The notes below the pieces were generated by a model. It saw nothing but the letters and a program-made list of their open reading frames with translations, was not told the origin of the DNA and did no database searches. The translations under genes were made by a program, and so were the position numbers. This document shows positions 37,137 to 48,901 of a stretch of 53,885 nt of DNA, one piece after another. The DNA lies in NCBI GenBank assembly GCA_003650365.1, contig QMPA01000002.1, forward strand, positions 1 to 53,885, in the 5' to 3' direction. The first letter of the stretch is position 1; the number at the start of each line of letters is the position of its first letter. This stretch comes from Bacteroidota bacterium. GTDB taxonomy: Bacteria; Bacteroidota; Bacteroidia; Bacteroidales; F082.

Positions 37137-37141
37137 CAATA

Positions 37142-37717
37142 TTATTTCTTTTCTCCTTTATATGTATCACTCGCTCTTTTAACTGCATCACAAAATGCAC
37201 GTGAGCTAATTGTTGCGGCAGTAATGGCATCCACATCGCCACCATCTTTGGTGACTTTCAATTTAAACGATTCCGGATTTTTCCCAACAAACTGGGTGGG
37301 GAAGTTCGATTTTTTAATGTCCATTTTATCACCAAGCCCAGGTGTTTCTTTGTGAGAAAGAACGGCTGTATTGTTGATAGTTCCATCTTCCAAAATACCG
37401 ACCATTAATTCAATTCGTCCACTGAAGCCTTTCATCGTAAAAGTTTTAATGGCAGCACCAACCAATTTGTTTTCTTTCGATGCATAATAAAAAGTCAGTG
37501 AATCATCACCTCCAACATCCTTCACTTTTACAGTTTGAATGGTGTCAAACTCAGGCAAGACGGCTTTAATTGCGGCTTCCAGTTTTTTTTGTTTGGCAAT
37601 GGCAATGGGCTCCTTGGTGATTGTGTAAACCCCTCCCAAAGCCAAAGCTGCTATGGCTGCTACAAGGAATAAGGTAAGCACCATATTGATAAAATTCGAT
37701 TCTCGTTTACTGGCCAT
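37142..37717 (-). CDS. rnfG: Rnf complex subunit G (FMN-binding)
   Basis: N-terminal TM, FMN_bind domain, [16 protein letters not shown] near the C-terminus. Confidence 0.9.
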   Translation of the reverse strand: MASKRESNFINMVLTLFLVAAIAALALGGVYTITKEPIAIAKQKKLEAAIKAVLPEFDTIQTVKVKDVGGDDSLTFYYASKENKLVGAAIKTFTMKGFSGRIELMVGILEDGTINNTAVLSHKETPGLGDKMDIKKSNFPTQFVGKNPESFKLKVTKDGGDVDAITAATISSRAFCDAVKRASDTYKGEKK

Positions 37718-37743
37718 GTCTTTATTTTTTTCCTTGTTATTTT

Positions 37744-38757
37744 TTATTTAGCAATTTCAACACCCGTGTTTACACCAAAACGTTTGGGTTTAAATCCACG
37801 GTTAATAAGTGGAACGGTAGCGTTCATCAACAGAATGGCGAACGAAACACCTTCTGGATAAGCACCCCACATCCTGATCAGGATGGTTAATAGGCCAACG
37901 CCAAATCCAAAAATCAATTGTCCGCCTTTTGTCATGGGTGAAGTCACCATATCGGTAGCCATAAATATTGCCCCCAATAACATTCCTCCTGTCAACATAT
38001 GGAAAACAGGATCGGCATATTGTTCAGGATTTATTCCCCAGAAAATACCTGAAAAAACAGCAACTGTAAGCAGCATGGAAACAGGGATTTCCCAACTGAT
38101 AATTTTTTTGTAGAGCATATACAAACCGCCAAGTATTAATGCAATAGCTGATACTTCTCCTAAAGAGCCACCCATTTCTCCGGTTAAGCTTTGCATAGCA
38201 GATGGTATTTCGGATGAAAGTTCAGACATTGTTTTTGGGGTTTCTGCGGTCAGTCCTTCTTTTACAATACCCAATGGTGTTGGGCCGGTAACTGTATCGA
38301 TAAAACCTTCTGTAATAGGAGATGGTTTTGGCCAGGATGTCATTTGGACAGGAAAGGAAATAAGGAGGAAAACCCTGGCAACAAGTGCGGGATTGAAAAC
38401 ATTTTTCCCCAATCCGCCAAAAGACATTTTCGCCATACCAATGGCTACCAGGGCGCCAATAATAATCATCCATCCCGGTAGGTTTGAGGGTAGGTTGAAA
38501 GCCAGTAGTATGCCGGTTACCAATGCTGATCCGTCAGTAATTGTTACTGCACCTTTGATCAGGTATTTTTGAATCAGCCATTCAAAAAATAAACAAGCTA
38601 CAATGCTTAGCATGAGTACACGAATGGCCCCGAATCCGAAAAAATAAATGGAAACTAACATAGCCGGAACCATTGCGATGACCACGCCATACATTATTTT
38701 TTTGGTTGAATCATCTCCGTGAACGTGTGGTGATCCTGATACCGTAAACATATTCAT
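37744..38757 (-). CDS. rnfD: Rnf complex subunit D
   Basis: VSGSPHVHGDDSTKKIMYGVVIAMVPAMLVSIYFFG, DGSALVTGILLAFNLP, DTVTGPTPLGIV. Confidence 0.93.
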   Translation of the reverse strand: MNMFTVSGSPHVHGDDSTKKIMYGVVIAMVPAMLVSIYFFGFGAIRVLMLSIVACLFFEWLIQKYLIKGAVTITDGSALVTGILLAFNLPSNLPGWMIIIGALVAIGMAKMSFGGLGKNVFNPALVARVFLLISFPVQMTSWPKPSPITEGFIDTVTGPTPLGIVKEGLTAETPKTMSELSSEIPSAMQSLTGEMGGSLGEVSAIALILGGLYMLYKKIISWEIPVSMLLTVAVFSGIFWGINPEQYADPVFHMLTGGMLLGAIFMATDMVTSPMTKGGQLIFGFGVGLLTILIRMWGAYPEGVSFAILLMNATVPLINRGFKPKRFGVNTGVEIAK

Positions 38758-38810
38758 AATTTCAAATTTCAGTTCTTGGTTTTTGGTTGAATTTGATTAT
38801 CAACAAAAGC

Positions 38811-40151
38811 TTAATTTCTACCCCGGTTTCTCATTATTGCACCTACCTTGTTTTTTCCAAGTCGCAGGTAATCTAACAATGGAATGCTTGCAGGGCAAGT
38901 GTATTGGCACGAACCGCATTCGATGCAATCCATGATTTTTTCGGTCTCGGCTATTTCGTATTTCCCCAGTTTTGATGCTTTTGAAAGCAGGAAGGGCTCC
39001 AGCCCCATCGGACAAACATAGGTACATTTCGAGCAACGTATGCAGGGACTCTCCACTTTGCGCTGCGACTCTTCTTTTTTCATGAGTAAAATACCCGAAG
39101 AGCCTTTTACTACAGGAACGTCTGTGGTTGTAAGTGCTTTGCCCATCATGGGGCCACCGCCGATTATTTTTCCTGTATTTTCAGGCAAACCTTCGGCTGC
39201 ATCAATAAGTTGCTGAATAGGTGTTCCGATACGAACCAGGAAATTAGATGGCTTTTTAACGGCCTTCCCGGTAACGGTAACTACCCTGTCAATAAGCGGT
39301 TTGTTTTTTTGAACGGCTTCGTAAACGGAAAAAGCCGTACCGACATTTTGTACCACGCAACCCACTTCGATAGGCAATTTGGCAGAGGGAACTTCGCGGT
39401 TAACTGTGGCTTTAATCAATTGCTTTTCGCCACCCTGCGGGTATTGCACTTTCAATGCCTGAACTGTAATACCCTCAAAGGATTTTACGAGTTCCTGCAT
39501 GTGTTTGATTGCATCAGGCTTGTTGTTCTCGATACCGATAATCGCTTTTTTTACATTCAGTGCCTTCATTAAAATCTGGGTGCCAACCAAAATTTCCGGT
39601 CCTTTTTCAAGCATCAGCCGATGGTCGGAGGTCAGGTAAGGCTCACATTCAACACCATTAATTATCAGGTATTCCGCTGTTTTCCCCGGCGGGGGCATCA
39701 ATTTAACATAAGTTGGAAAAGTAGCTCCACCCATGCCTACCAAGCCAGCAGTTTTTATTTTCTCGATAATTGCTTTACCGTCTAGTTTAATTTCTGTTTT
39801 CAAGTCTTCTGTACGGTCGATCTCGTCTATCCATTCATCGCCTTCCACATTAATGACGATGCCCGGTCTTTTGTAACCTGTGCCATCAATTACGTTGTCG
39901 ATTTTCAATACCTTCCCGGAAACGGGAGAATGAATATTTGTTGAAATAAAACCACCGGCTTCTGCCAGCAATTGTCCTACTTTAACTTCATCGCCACGCT
40001 TAACCAGTGGTTTTGAAGGCGCACCCAGGTTTTGCCCCAGGGGGACAATGGCCTGTTTTGGTATGGCTAATTTTTCAATTGGAGCATTGGAAGACAATTT
40101 ATTCTCTTCCGGATGAACACCCCCTAATACAAATGTTTTTAGTATTCCCAT
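38811..40151 (-). CDS. rnfC: Rnf complex subunit C
   Basis: FVLGGVHPEENK, VGMGGATFPTYVKL, CIRCSKCTYVCPMGLEP and CIECGSCQYTCPASIP ferredoxin motifs. Confidence 0.95.
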   Translation of the reverse strand: MGILKTFVLGGVHPEENKLSSNAPIEKLAIPKQAIVPLGQNLGAPSKPLVKRGDEVKVGQLLAEAGGFISTNIHSPVSGKVLKIDNVIDGTGYKRPGIVINVEGDEWIDEIDRTEDLKTEIKLDGKAIIEKIKTAGLVGMGGATFPTYVKLMPPPGKTAEYLIINGVECEPYLTSDHRLMLEKGPEILVGTQILMKALNVKKAIIGIENNKPDAIKHMQELVKSFEGITVQALKVQYPQGGEKQLIKATVNREVPSAKLPIEVGCVVQNVGTAFSVYEAVQKNKPLIDRVVTVTGKAVKKPSNFLVRIGTPIQQLIDAAEGLPENTGKIIGGGPMMGKALTTTDVPVVKGSSGILLMKKEESQRKVESPCIRCSKCTYVCPMGLEPFLLSKASKLGKYEIAETEKIMDCIECGSCQYTCPASIPLLDYLRLGKNKVGAIMRNRGRN

Positions 40152-40161
40152 CTTTCCGGAA

Positions 40162-41103
40162 TTATTCTTTGGTTTCTTTATCTGGAGCCGGGCTGGCTTC
40201 CACTTTTTCTATCACAGTCGTTTTTTCAACAACTGGTTTGGGAATCACTTTTTCGACTACAGGCTTTGGCTTTCTTGGTTTAAAATTTACTTCCCAAATG
40301 GCCTCGGTAGGACAGACTTCCACACATTTCCTGCAAAGTGTACATTTCTCAAAATCAATATAAGCAAGGAAACTATTTATGGTGATGGCATCGAATTTAC
40401 ACACTTTATCGCATTTTCCACAACCAATACAAGCTACTGCACAATTCTTTTTGGCAGGACCGCCTTTTTCTTTGTTAACGCAGGACACAAATATTTTCTT
40501 GTCTTTCGGTCCTTTTTTTCGCAACTCAATAATATCCCTTGGGCAAGCAATAACGCAGGCACCACAAGCAGTACATTTGTCATTTACAACGGGAAGCCCT
40601 GTTTCCGGATCCATGTGGATGGCATCAAAATCACAAGCATCAACACAATCACCAAGTCCCAGACAGCCAAACTGACAGCCACCTTCTCCACCATACAAAG
40701 CATGAGCAAAGGCGCATGAAGTAGCTCCTTCGTATTTTACTTTGGCCGGTGTATTCTTAAATGTTCCGTTACATCTGATAACGGCAATTAACGGGTCAGC
40801 GGCTTCTACTTCCAAACCCAGAATACTGCCCACCGTTTGCATAACATCGTTGCCACCAACGGGGCAGTTCAGGCCTTCAAGATTTTTGTTTTTCTTGGCC
40901 GAGGTGGTGGTTGCTTCAGCAAAAGCCCTGCAGCCCGGAAAACCACAGCCTCCGCAGTTTGCTGCTGGCAGAGCTTCTTCTACTTCGTCGATTTTCGGGT
41001 CTTCGTAAACCTTAAATTTTTTGGCAATAAAGTATAAAATGACGGCAGCAATTAAACCAAGCCCTCCGAGAGCCGCAACTGCTATGATTATTACATTATC
41101 CAC
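40162..41103 (-). CDS. rnfB: Rnf complex subunit B
   Basis: EEALPAANCGGCGFPGCRAFAEA and multiple CxxCxxCxxxCP motifs. Confidence 0.94.
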   Translation of the reverse strand: MDNVIIIAVAALGGLGLIAAVILYFIAKKFKVYEDPKIDEVEEALPAANCGGCGFPGCRAFAEATTTSAKKNKNLEGLNCPVGGNDVMQTVGSILGLEVEAADPLIAVIRCNGTFKNTPAKVKYEGATSCAFAHALYGGEGGCQFGCLGLGDCVDACDFDAIHMDPETGLPVVNDKCTACGACVIACPRDIIELRKKGPKDKKIFVSCVNKEKGGPAKKNCAVACIGCGKCDKVCKFDAITINSFLAYIDFEKCTLCRKCVEVCPTEAIWEVNFKPRKPKPVVEKVIPKPVVEKTTVIEKVEASPAPDKETKE

Positions 41104-41405
41104 ACCTAATTATTTTAATAGAACAACATGAAATGCTGCTTTGTCAGCAATTCACAAAAATAAAAGAAATCAAGATACTGTGAAAAACTAAACAGCAAGC
41201 CCAATTTCTTTTAAGCGTCTGATATTGTGACTAATGCGTTAATCTGGCCAGAAGTGTTGAAATATCTTATTGCGGAACGTATTGGTTTTTAGACGTTCAG
41301 TAATTAATTTTAGAAAGACTCTAAATTAAAATAAGGAGATAATTATTGTGAAGACAAAACATCTTTTTAGAAAAAAGATGGGAGAATTATTCTTTTCCTC
41401 AACCA

Positions 41406-41822
41406 CTAAACAATACTGTGGTCAAAGTTTTTCTTGAAGAAATCCCTTGAAAGATACATCACAAAATAATAGGGGATGAGTGTTGCCAGAGACAATATAC
41501 CTGCCAATCCCTGGTCGAAGTTCAATGCGCTTAGCAAAATTAAAGTGGCTACAATTACAAGGAAGGGGAAAACATAGCCAAACAAAATAGCCCAAACGCC
41601 ACTAGATTGCTTCATCTTAATCATTACGGACTGCCCGATCTTGTAGGTCTCGTGATTATCGGGAAGACTAACATCAATAATTTTTTCCTGCGTATCGCTT
41701 ACTGAGCATGACCCGCTTATTTCGCATGAGGCGCATCCCGATTTGGCAATAATTGCAACTTCAGCAGTACTGTTCGAAATACTTTTAATAAAACCAGGAT
41801 GTGTTACAAATTTGTTGCTCAT
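41406..41822 (-). CDS. rseC: RseC/MucC-like (SoxR-reducing system) protein
   Basis: AEVAIIAKSGCASCEISGSCSVSD, two TM segments, upstream of rnfB. Confidence 0.75.
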   Translation of the reverse strand: MSNKFVTHPGFIKSISNSTAEVAIIAKSGCASCEISGSCSVSDTQEKIIDVSLPDNHETYKIGQSVMIKMKQSSGVWAILFGYVFPFLVIVATLILLSALNFDQGLAGILSLATLIPYYFVMYLSRDFFKKNFDHSIV

Positions 41823-41913
41823 TTTCTATCAATCAGGCAGCAAAAGTAATTAGAGTTTGTTTATGAATTCGAAAAAAGTTTATTAGGTTTGTCCGGCTAG
41901 AAAAAAAAGAAAA

Positions 41914-42987
41914 ATGACAGGTGTTGATTTTGAGAAGAGTTTTGTGCAATTTTTTAACGCATCGGAGATTAGCGATGTAAAGCCATTTGGTAATGGACAT
42001 ATAAATGACACCTATTTGGTAAAAACAACTGGGGAAGCTTTTATTTTTCAAAAAGTCAACCAAAATGTTTTTGATATCGCAGCCCTCGTACACAATTATA
42101 AAATTCTTAACAAGTTTGTTGAGGCTTATCAGAGGGAGATGGGCATTTCGTTAACCCCAAGAATACTAACAATTGAGATTGGTGATTATCATTTTATCGA
42201 TAAAGATGGTGCCGCATGGCGGAAAGTTGAATTTTTACCAGAAAGCAAATCCTATGATATTACTACAGATACAGCTATTTCTTTTGCTGCTGCTGAAGCT
42301 TATGGCAAATTTCAAGTATTCCTCAATACACTTGATGTCGAACAGTTTCAGGATACTATCCCCCAATTTCACCACCTCGAAAACAGGATGAAGCAGTTTG
42401 AGGAGGCTTTGAATAATGCACCAAAAAATCTATTGGATAATGCTGCTCCAGAGATCGGCCAGGTAGAAAAATTTAAGAGTGTTGGAATAGCAATCACCCA
42501 TTTACTGAATACAGGAAAACTCCCTCTGCGTCTCTCACATTACGACACCAAATTGAACAATATTATTTTTCATGAGAGCCAAGCTTATGTTATTGATCTT
42601 GATACCGTAATGCAGGGAAGTGTTCTGTTTGATTTTGGCGATATGGTACGTACTTTTACAAGTCCGGCTGCTGAAGATGAACCGGATATTGAAAAAACTA
42701 TTTTCCGCTTGTCGCATTTTGAAGCATTAACAAATGGCTATCTTGGTGTTCTTAAAAATGAGTTGACAGCTACCGAAAAGCAAAACCTGTTACTTGGTGC
42801 AAAAGCCATTATTTACGAGCAGGCACTGCGTTTTTTATCCGATTATTTCAATGGAAATATTTACTATAAAACGGCATATCCCGAACATAACCTTGTGAGA
42901 TGTCGAACCCAGCTAAAGCTGCTCGAAGAAATTTTTATTGGCGAAAGTAAGGCTGTTGATATTCTAAACAAAGTTCTAAATTTGTAA
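41914..42987 (+). CDS. APH-fold phosphotransferase (possible hexosamine/sugar kinase)
   Basis: FGNGHINDTYLVKT, RLSHYDTKLNNIIF (HxDxxxxN), YVIDLDTVMQG. Confidence 0.8.
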   Translation: MTGVDFEKSFVQFFNASEISDVKPFGNGHINDTYLVKTTGEAFIFQKVNQNVFDIAALVHNYKILNKFVEAYQREMGISLTPRILTIEIGDYHFIDKDGAAWRKVEFLPESKSYDITTDTAISFAAAEAYGKFQVFLNTLDVEQFQDTIPQFHHLENRMKQFEEALNNAPKNLLDNAAPEIGQVEKFKSVGIAITHLLNTGKLPLRLSHYDTKLNNIIFHESQAYVIDLDTVMQGSVLFDFGDMVRTFTSPAAEDEPDIEKTIFRLSHFEALTNGYLGVLKNELTATEKQNLLLGAKAIIYEQALRFLSDYFNGNIYYKTAYPEHNLVRCRTQLKLLEEIFIGESKAVDILNKVLNL

Positions 42988-43016
42988 TCCGAAAATGAAT
43001 CCTAAACAAATATAAT

Positions 43017-43604
43017 ATGATGTGCGGATATAAAAAAATAGTCATCCTTAGTACTTTGTTCTTTTTTGTTTTGTGTGCCCAGGGGCAGTTTTTAATTTCC
43101 GGAACAAGTGCTTCTAAAAAAGGGACAGATCAAAGCAATTCCGAATCAAATAGGCAAAGGGATATTTACTTACTGGAGCAAAAATCCAAAGTAATTGAAC
43201 AAGATGTACTAAGTGGAAACCTAAGTGTATTTGACAAACACAAATTGGATGTGCTTGAATTAATGGACCGGGAAATCTCGAGAAGTGCGTATGACTTTTC
43301 TGAAATGAAGGAGGAGTTGAGGGATATTGATCCTGACAGTCAGGAAGGGCGGGCCTTGCGGATTTCTATCCAGCAAATGGATGGCAGAGTGAATAGGCAG
43401 AAGTTTATTCGTTTAAAAGTTGCTGATTTTTCTATTGATGATATTTATTATGATAATACCAAAGAACTTTCAGGCTTAAGGTCTCAGTATTTTCAGTTTA
43501 TAAAAAGTATGAAAATCAATTTGAGAGACAATGAAGGTGTAAATTTAGAATCTGGTGATAAGCAAATTAATCAAGGGCCTCAGTATCAGATTCACCAGAA
43601 ATAG
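43017..43604 (+). CDS. Hypothetical exported protein
   Basis: Signal-like N-terminus IVILSTLFFFVLCAQGQ; 195 aa; no recognised domain. Confidence 0.55.
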   Translation: MMCGYKKIVILSTLFFFVLCAQGQFLISGTSASKKGTDQSNSESNRQRDIYLLEQKSKVIEQDVLSGNLSVFDKHKLDVLELMDREISRSAYDFSEMKEELRDIDPDSQEGRALRISIQQMDGRVNRQKFIRLKVADFSIDDIYYDNTKELSGLRSQYFQFIKSMKINLRDNEGVNLESGDKQINQGPQYQIHQK

Positions 43605-43611
43605 TATCTAA

Positions 43612-46779
<3,168 letters not shown>

Positions 46780-46868
46780 ACCTAAAAGTGGGCTTCAAAA
46801 AAAGTGTTTGTTACTTTTGTTTTGTTATCTGATAATAATTTTTACTTTTATTGCTCAAATAAAGAACC

Positions 46869-48005
46869 ATGTCTGAACCAGGATTTAATAAAATAAGACC
46901 GTATAATAATGAAGAAATTCAGCAGGCAATTCCACGAATTATTGCTGATCCACAGTTTAAACTCCTGATGAATTATTTGTATCCTGTCGAAAACCACGAA
47001 TCCATTCTTGAAAATCTTTTGAAAGTAAAAGATGTATCAGCGTTTCAGCAGGTTTTGACTTTGCCCGCCATTGAAGGGATTGTTGCCAATACTGCTGAAG
47101 GTGTTACTTCTTCGGGTTTTGAAAATATTTCGAAAGATGAGCCCCATGTTTTTGTAGCGAATCACCGCGATATTACGCTCGACTCTTCTATTTTGGGAAT
47201 GCTTTTGTTTCAACATGGGATGGCACCCAGCCAAATAACCTGGGGCAATAACCTGATGGTTTCTCAGTTGATTATTGATCTGGGAAAATGCAACCAGATG
47301 ATTACAGTTTTCAGGGAAGGCACACCAAAGGAAATGTTGATCAATTCGCAAAAACTATCTGCTTATATTCGAAAAGTAGTGGTTGATGGCCATAAGACGG
47401 TTTGGATTGCTCAGCGAAAAGGCCGGGCGAAGGATGGCTTTGATCAAACGGAGGTCGGTATTTTAAAAATGTTATCGCTTTCGCGGACGGCAGATGTGAA
47501 ATCGGGATTGATGGATCTCAATATTGTCCCTGTATGTGCTTCTTACGAACTTGAGCCCTGTGGTGGGATGAAAGTCAGGGAAATATACCAGTCGCAAAGT
47601 GAAAACTATGTGAAGGATAAAGACGAGGATTTCAAAAGTATCCTCGGTGGGGTAACCATCCCCAAGGGTAGGATTCATTTTACTATTGGAAAATCCATAA
47701 ATGCAGACATTCAAAATATTGACGATTCGTTAAACAAAAATGAATTGGTTGAAAAAGTCGCCCAGATAATCGACAAGCAGGTTTATCAAAATTATTATTT
47801 GTGGCCCACCAATTATTTGGCCTACGATTTATTGGAGCAGTCAAATCGCTTTGCCGATCAGTACGATCAGAAAACCAAAGACCAATTAGATGAACGGCTG
47901 GAACTGGCACATCAAGCCGTCGAAGCTGACACCAATGACATTAAAGATCTCTTCTATAAAATGTATGCCAATCCGGTGTACAACAAATTGGCTGTTGAGG
48001 GGTAA
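46869..48005 (+). CDS. 1-acyl-glycerol-3-phosphate acyltransferase-like protein
   Basis: HVFVANHRDITLDSSILGMLLF (NHxxxxD-like motif), VFREGTPKEM. Confidence 0.8.
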   Translation: MSEPGFNKIRPYNNEEIQQAIPRIIADPQFKLLMNYLYPVENHESILENLLKVKDVSAFQQVLTLPAIEGIVANTAEGVTSSGFENISKDEPHVFVANHRDITLDSSILGMLLFQHGMAPSQITWGNNLMVSQLIIDLGKCNQMITVFREGTPKEMLINSQKLSAYIRKVVVDGHKTVWIAQRKGRAKDGFDQTEVGILKMLSLSRTADVKSGLMDLNIVPVCASYELEPCGGMKVREIYQSQSENYVKDKDEDFKSILGGVTIPKGRIHFTIGKSINADIQNIDDSLNKNELVEKVAQIIDKQVYQNYYLWPTNYLAYDLLEQSNRFADQYDQKTKDQLDERLELAHQAVEADTNDIKDLFYKMYANPVYNKLAVEG

Positions 48006-48052
48006 TTATCCATTTACTTGTTCGTTGACCGCTTGTTATTTGCTAATACATC

Positions 48053-48898
48053 CTATCTCTCCGGCACAATAGTTTCAGTAAAATCTGATGAAAAAGCCGC
48101 AAAATAGCCAACCGCCCCTTTGTTTAAGTTGGTGCTTACATTTGCGGGTGGCCCACTGAATAAAGGAATGTTCATGCTGATTTCTGTCTGTAATTCTATG
48201 ATAAAAATATAGTACTCTTCTGTTATGCTGGAAGTAACCAGTGTAAATTGATCACTCGGCTTTAATTCGCTGCTGTCCAGAACCATCACATAGGCACCAT
48301 AAACGTAATTGCCGTCAAATAGTTTGTCGTCGGTAACAGTCATTTTCCAAACCGTATCGGTAAGGAGTGTGCCATTTCGAAGGCCATTGAACATGTAAAA
48401 GTTGGGTCCGGGTGGGTCGTATCCGTAAAATTCGATTGCCCAGCGTCCCCGTTCCGGGATGTAAACGGCCCGTGTTGAGTCAATATCAGCGGAAAGTGAA
48501 GGCATGGTTTCGCTGGCTTCAAAATGTTTTTCGCCGGCAATTTCTTCTGCCAGATCTATTTTTAGCTGATATGTTTTTTCGATTGCACCTTCAAAATTAA
48601 AGGGAGCCAAATAATAACCCGGATAGTTTTTGTCTTCATCAAAAAGAAAAATATTTGTTCCGTCTTCAACGGTAACTGTGGCACCGCTAACCAGAGGAGG
48701 GGCTTCGTTTGAAAAATAGCCTGCGGTTGTGGTTAAATGTATGTATTGAAATGTTGATCCACCAGGTGTAATATAGCCTTCGACAGCCAGCCTAGTGTAT
48801 TCCTGTTCAAGTTCAATATCGATGCGCTCAGTACAGGAATTTAAAATACCAAGGCTGAGTATTGAAACGGTGATGATATAAAGTGTTTTGTATTTCAT
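48053..48898 (-). CDS. DUF4249 domain-containing lipoprotein
   Basis: Lipobox LGILNSCTERIDIELEQEYTRLAVEGYITPGG; next to TonB-dependent receptor. Confidence 0.8.
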   Translation of the reverse strand: MKYKTLYIITVSILSLGILNSCTERIDIELEQEYTRLAVEGYITPGGSTFQYIHLTTTAGYFSNEAPPLVSGATVTVEDGTNIFLFDEDKNYPGYYLAPFNFEGAIEKTYQLKIDLAEEIAGEKHFEASETMPSLSADIDSTRAVYIPERGRWAIEFYGYDPPGPNFYMFNGLRNGTLLTDTVWKMTVTDDKLFDGNYVYGAYVMVLDSSELKPSDQFTLVTSSITEEYYIFIIELQTEISMNIPLFSGPPANVSTNLNKGAVGYFAAFSSDFTETIVPER

Positions 48899-48901
48899 AG
48901 T

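Noticed and set aside
37072-37245. N-terminal extension of the rnfE ORF
   Set aside because: Overlaps rnfG and the dispersed repeat; the MNQIQNF start gives a normal RnfE.
41833-42093. 86-aa minus-strand ORF
   Set aside because: Antisense to the kinase N-terminus and spacer; no homology-like features.
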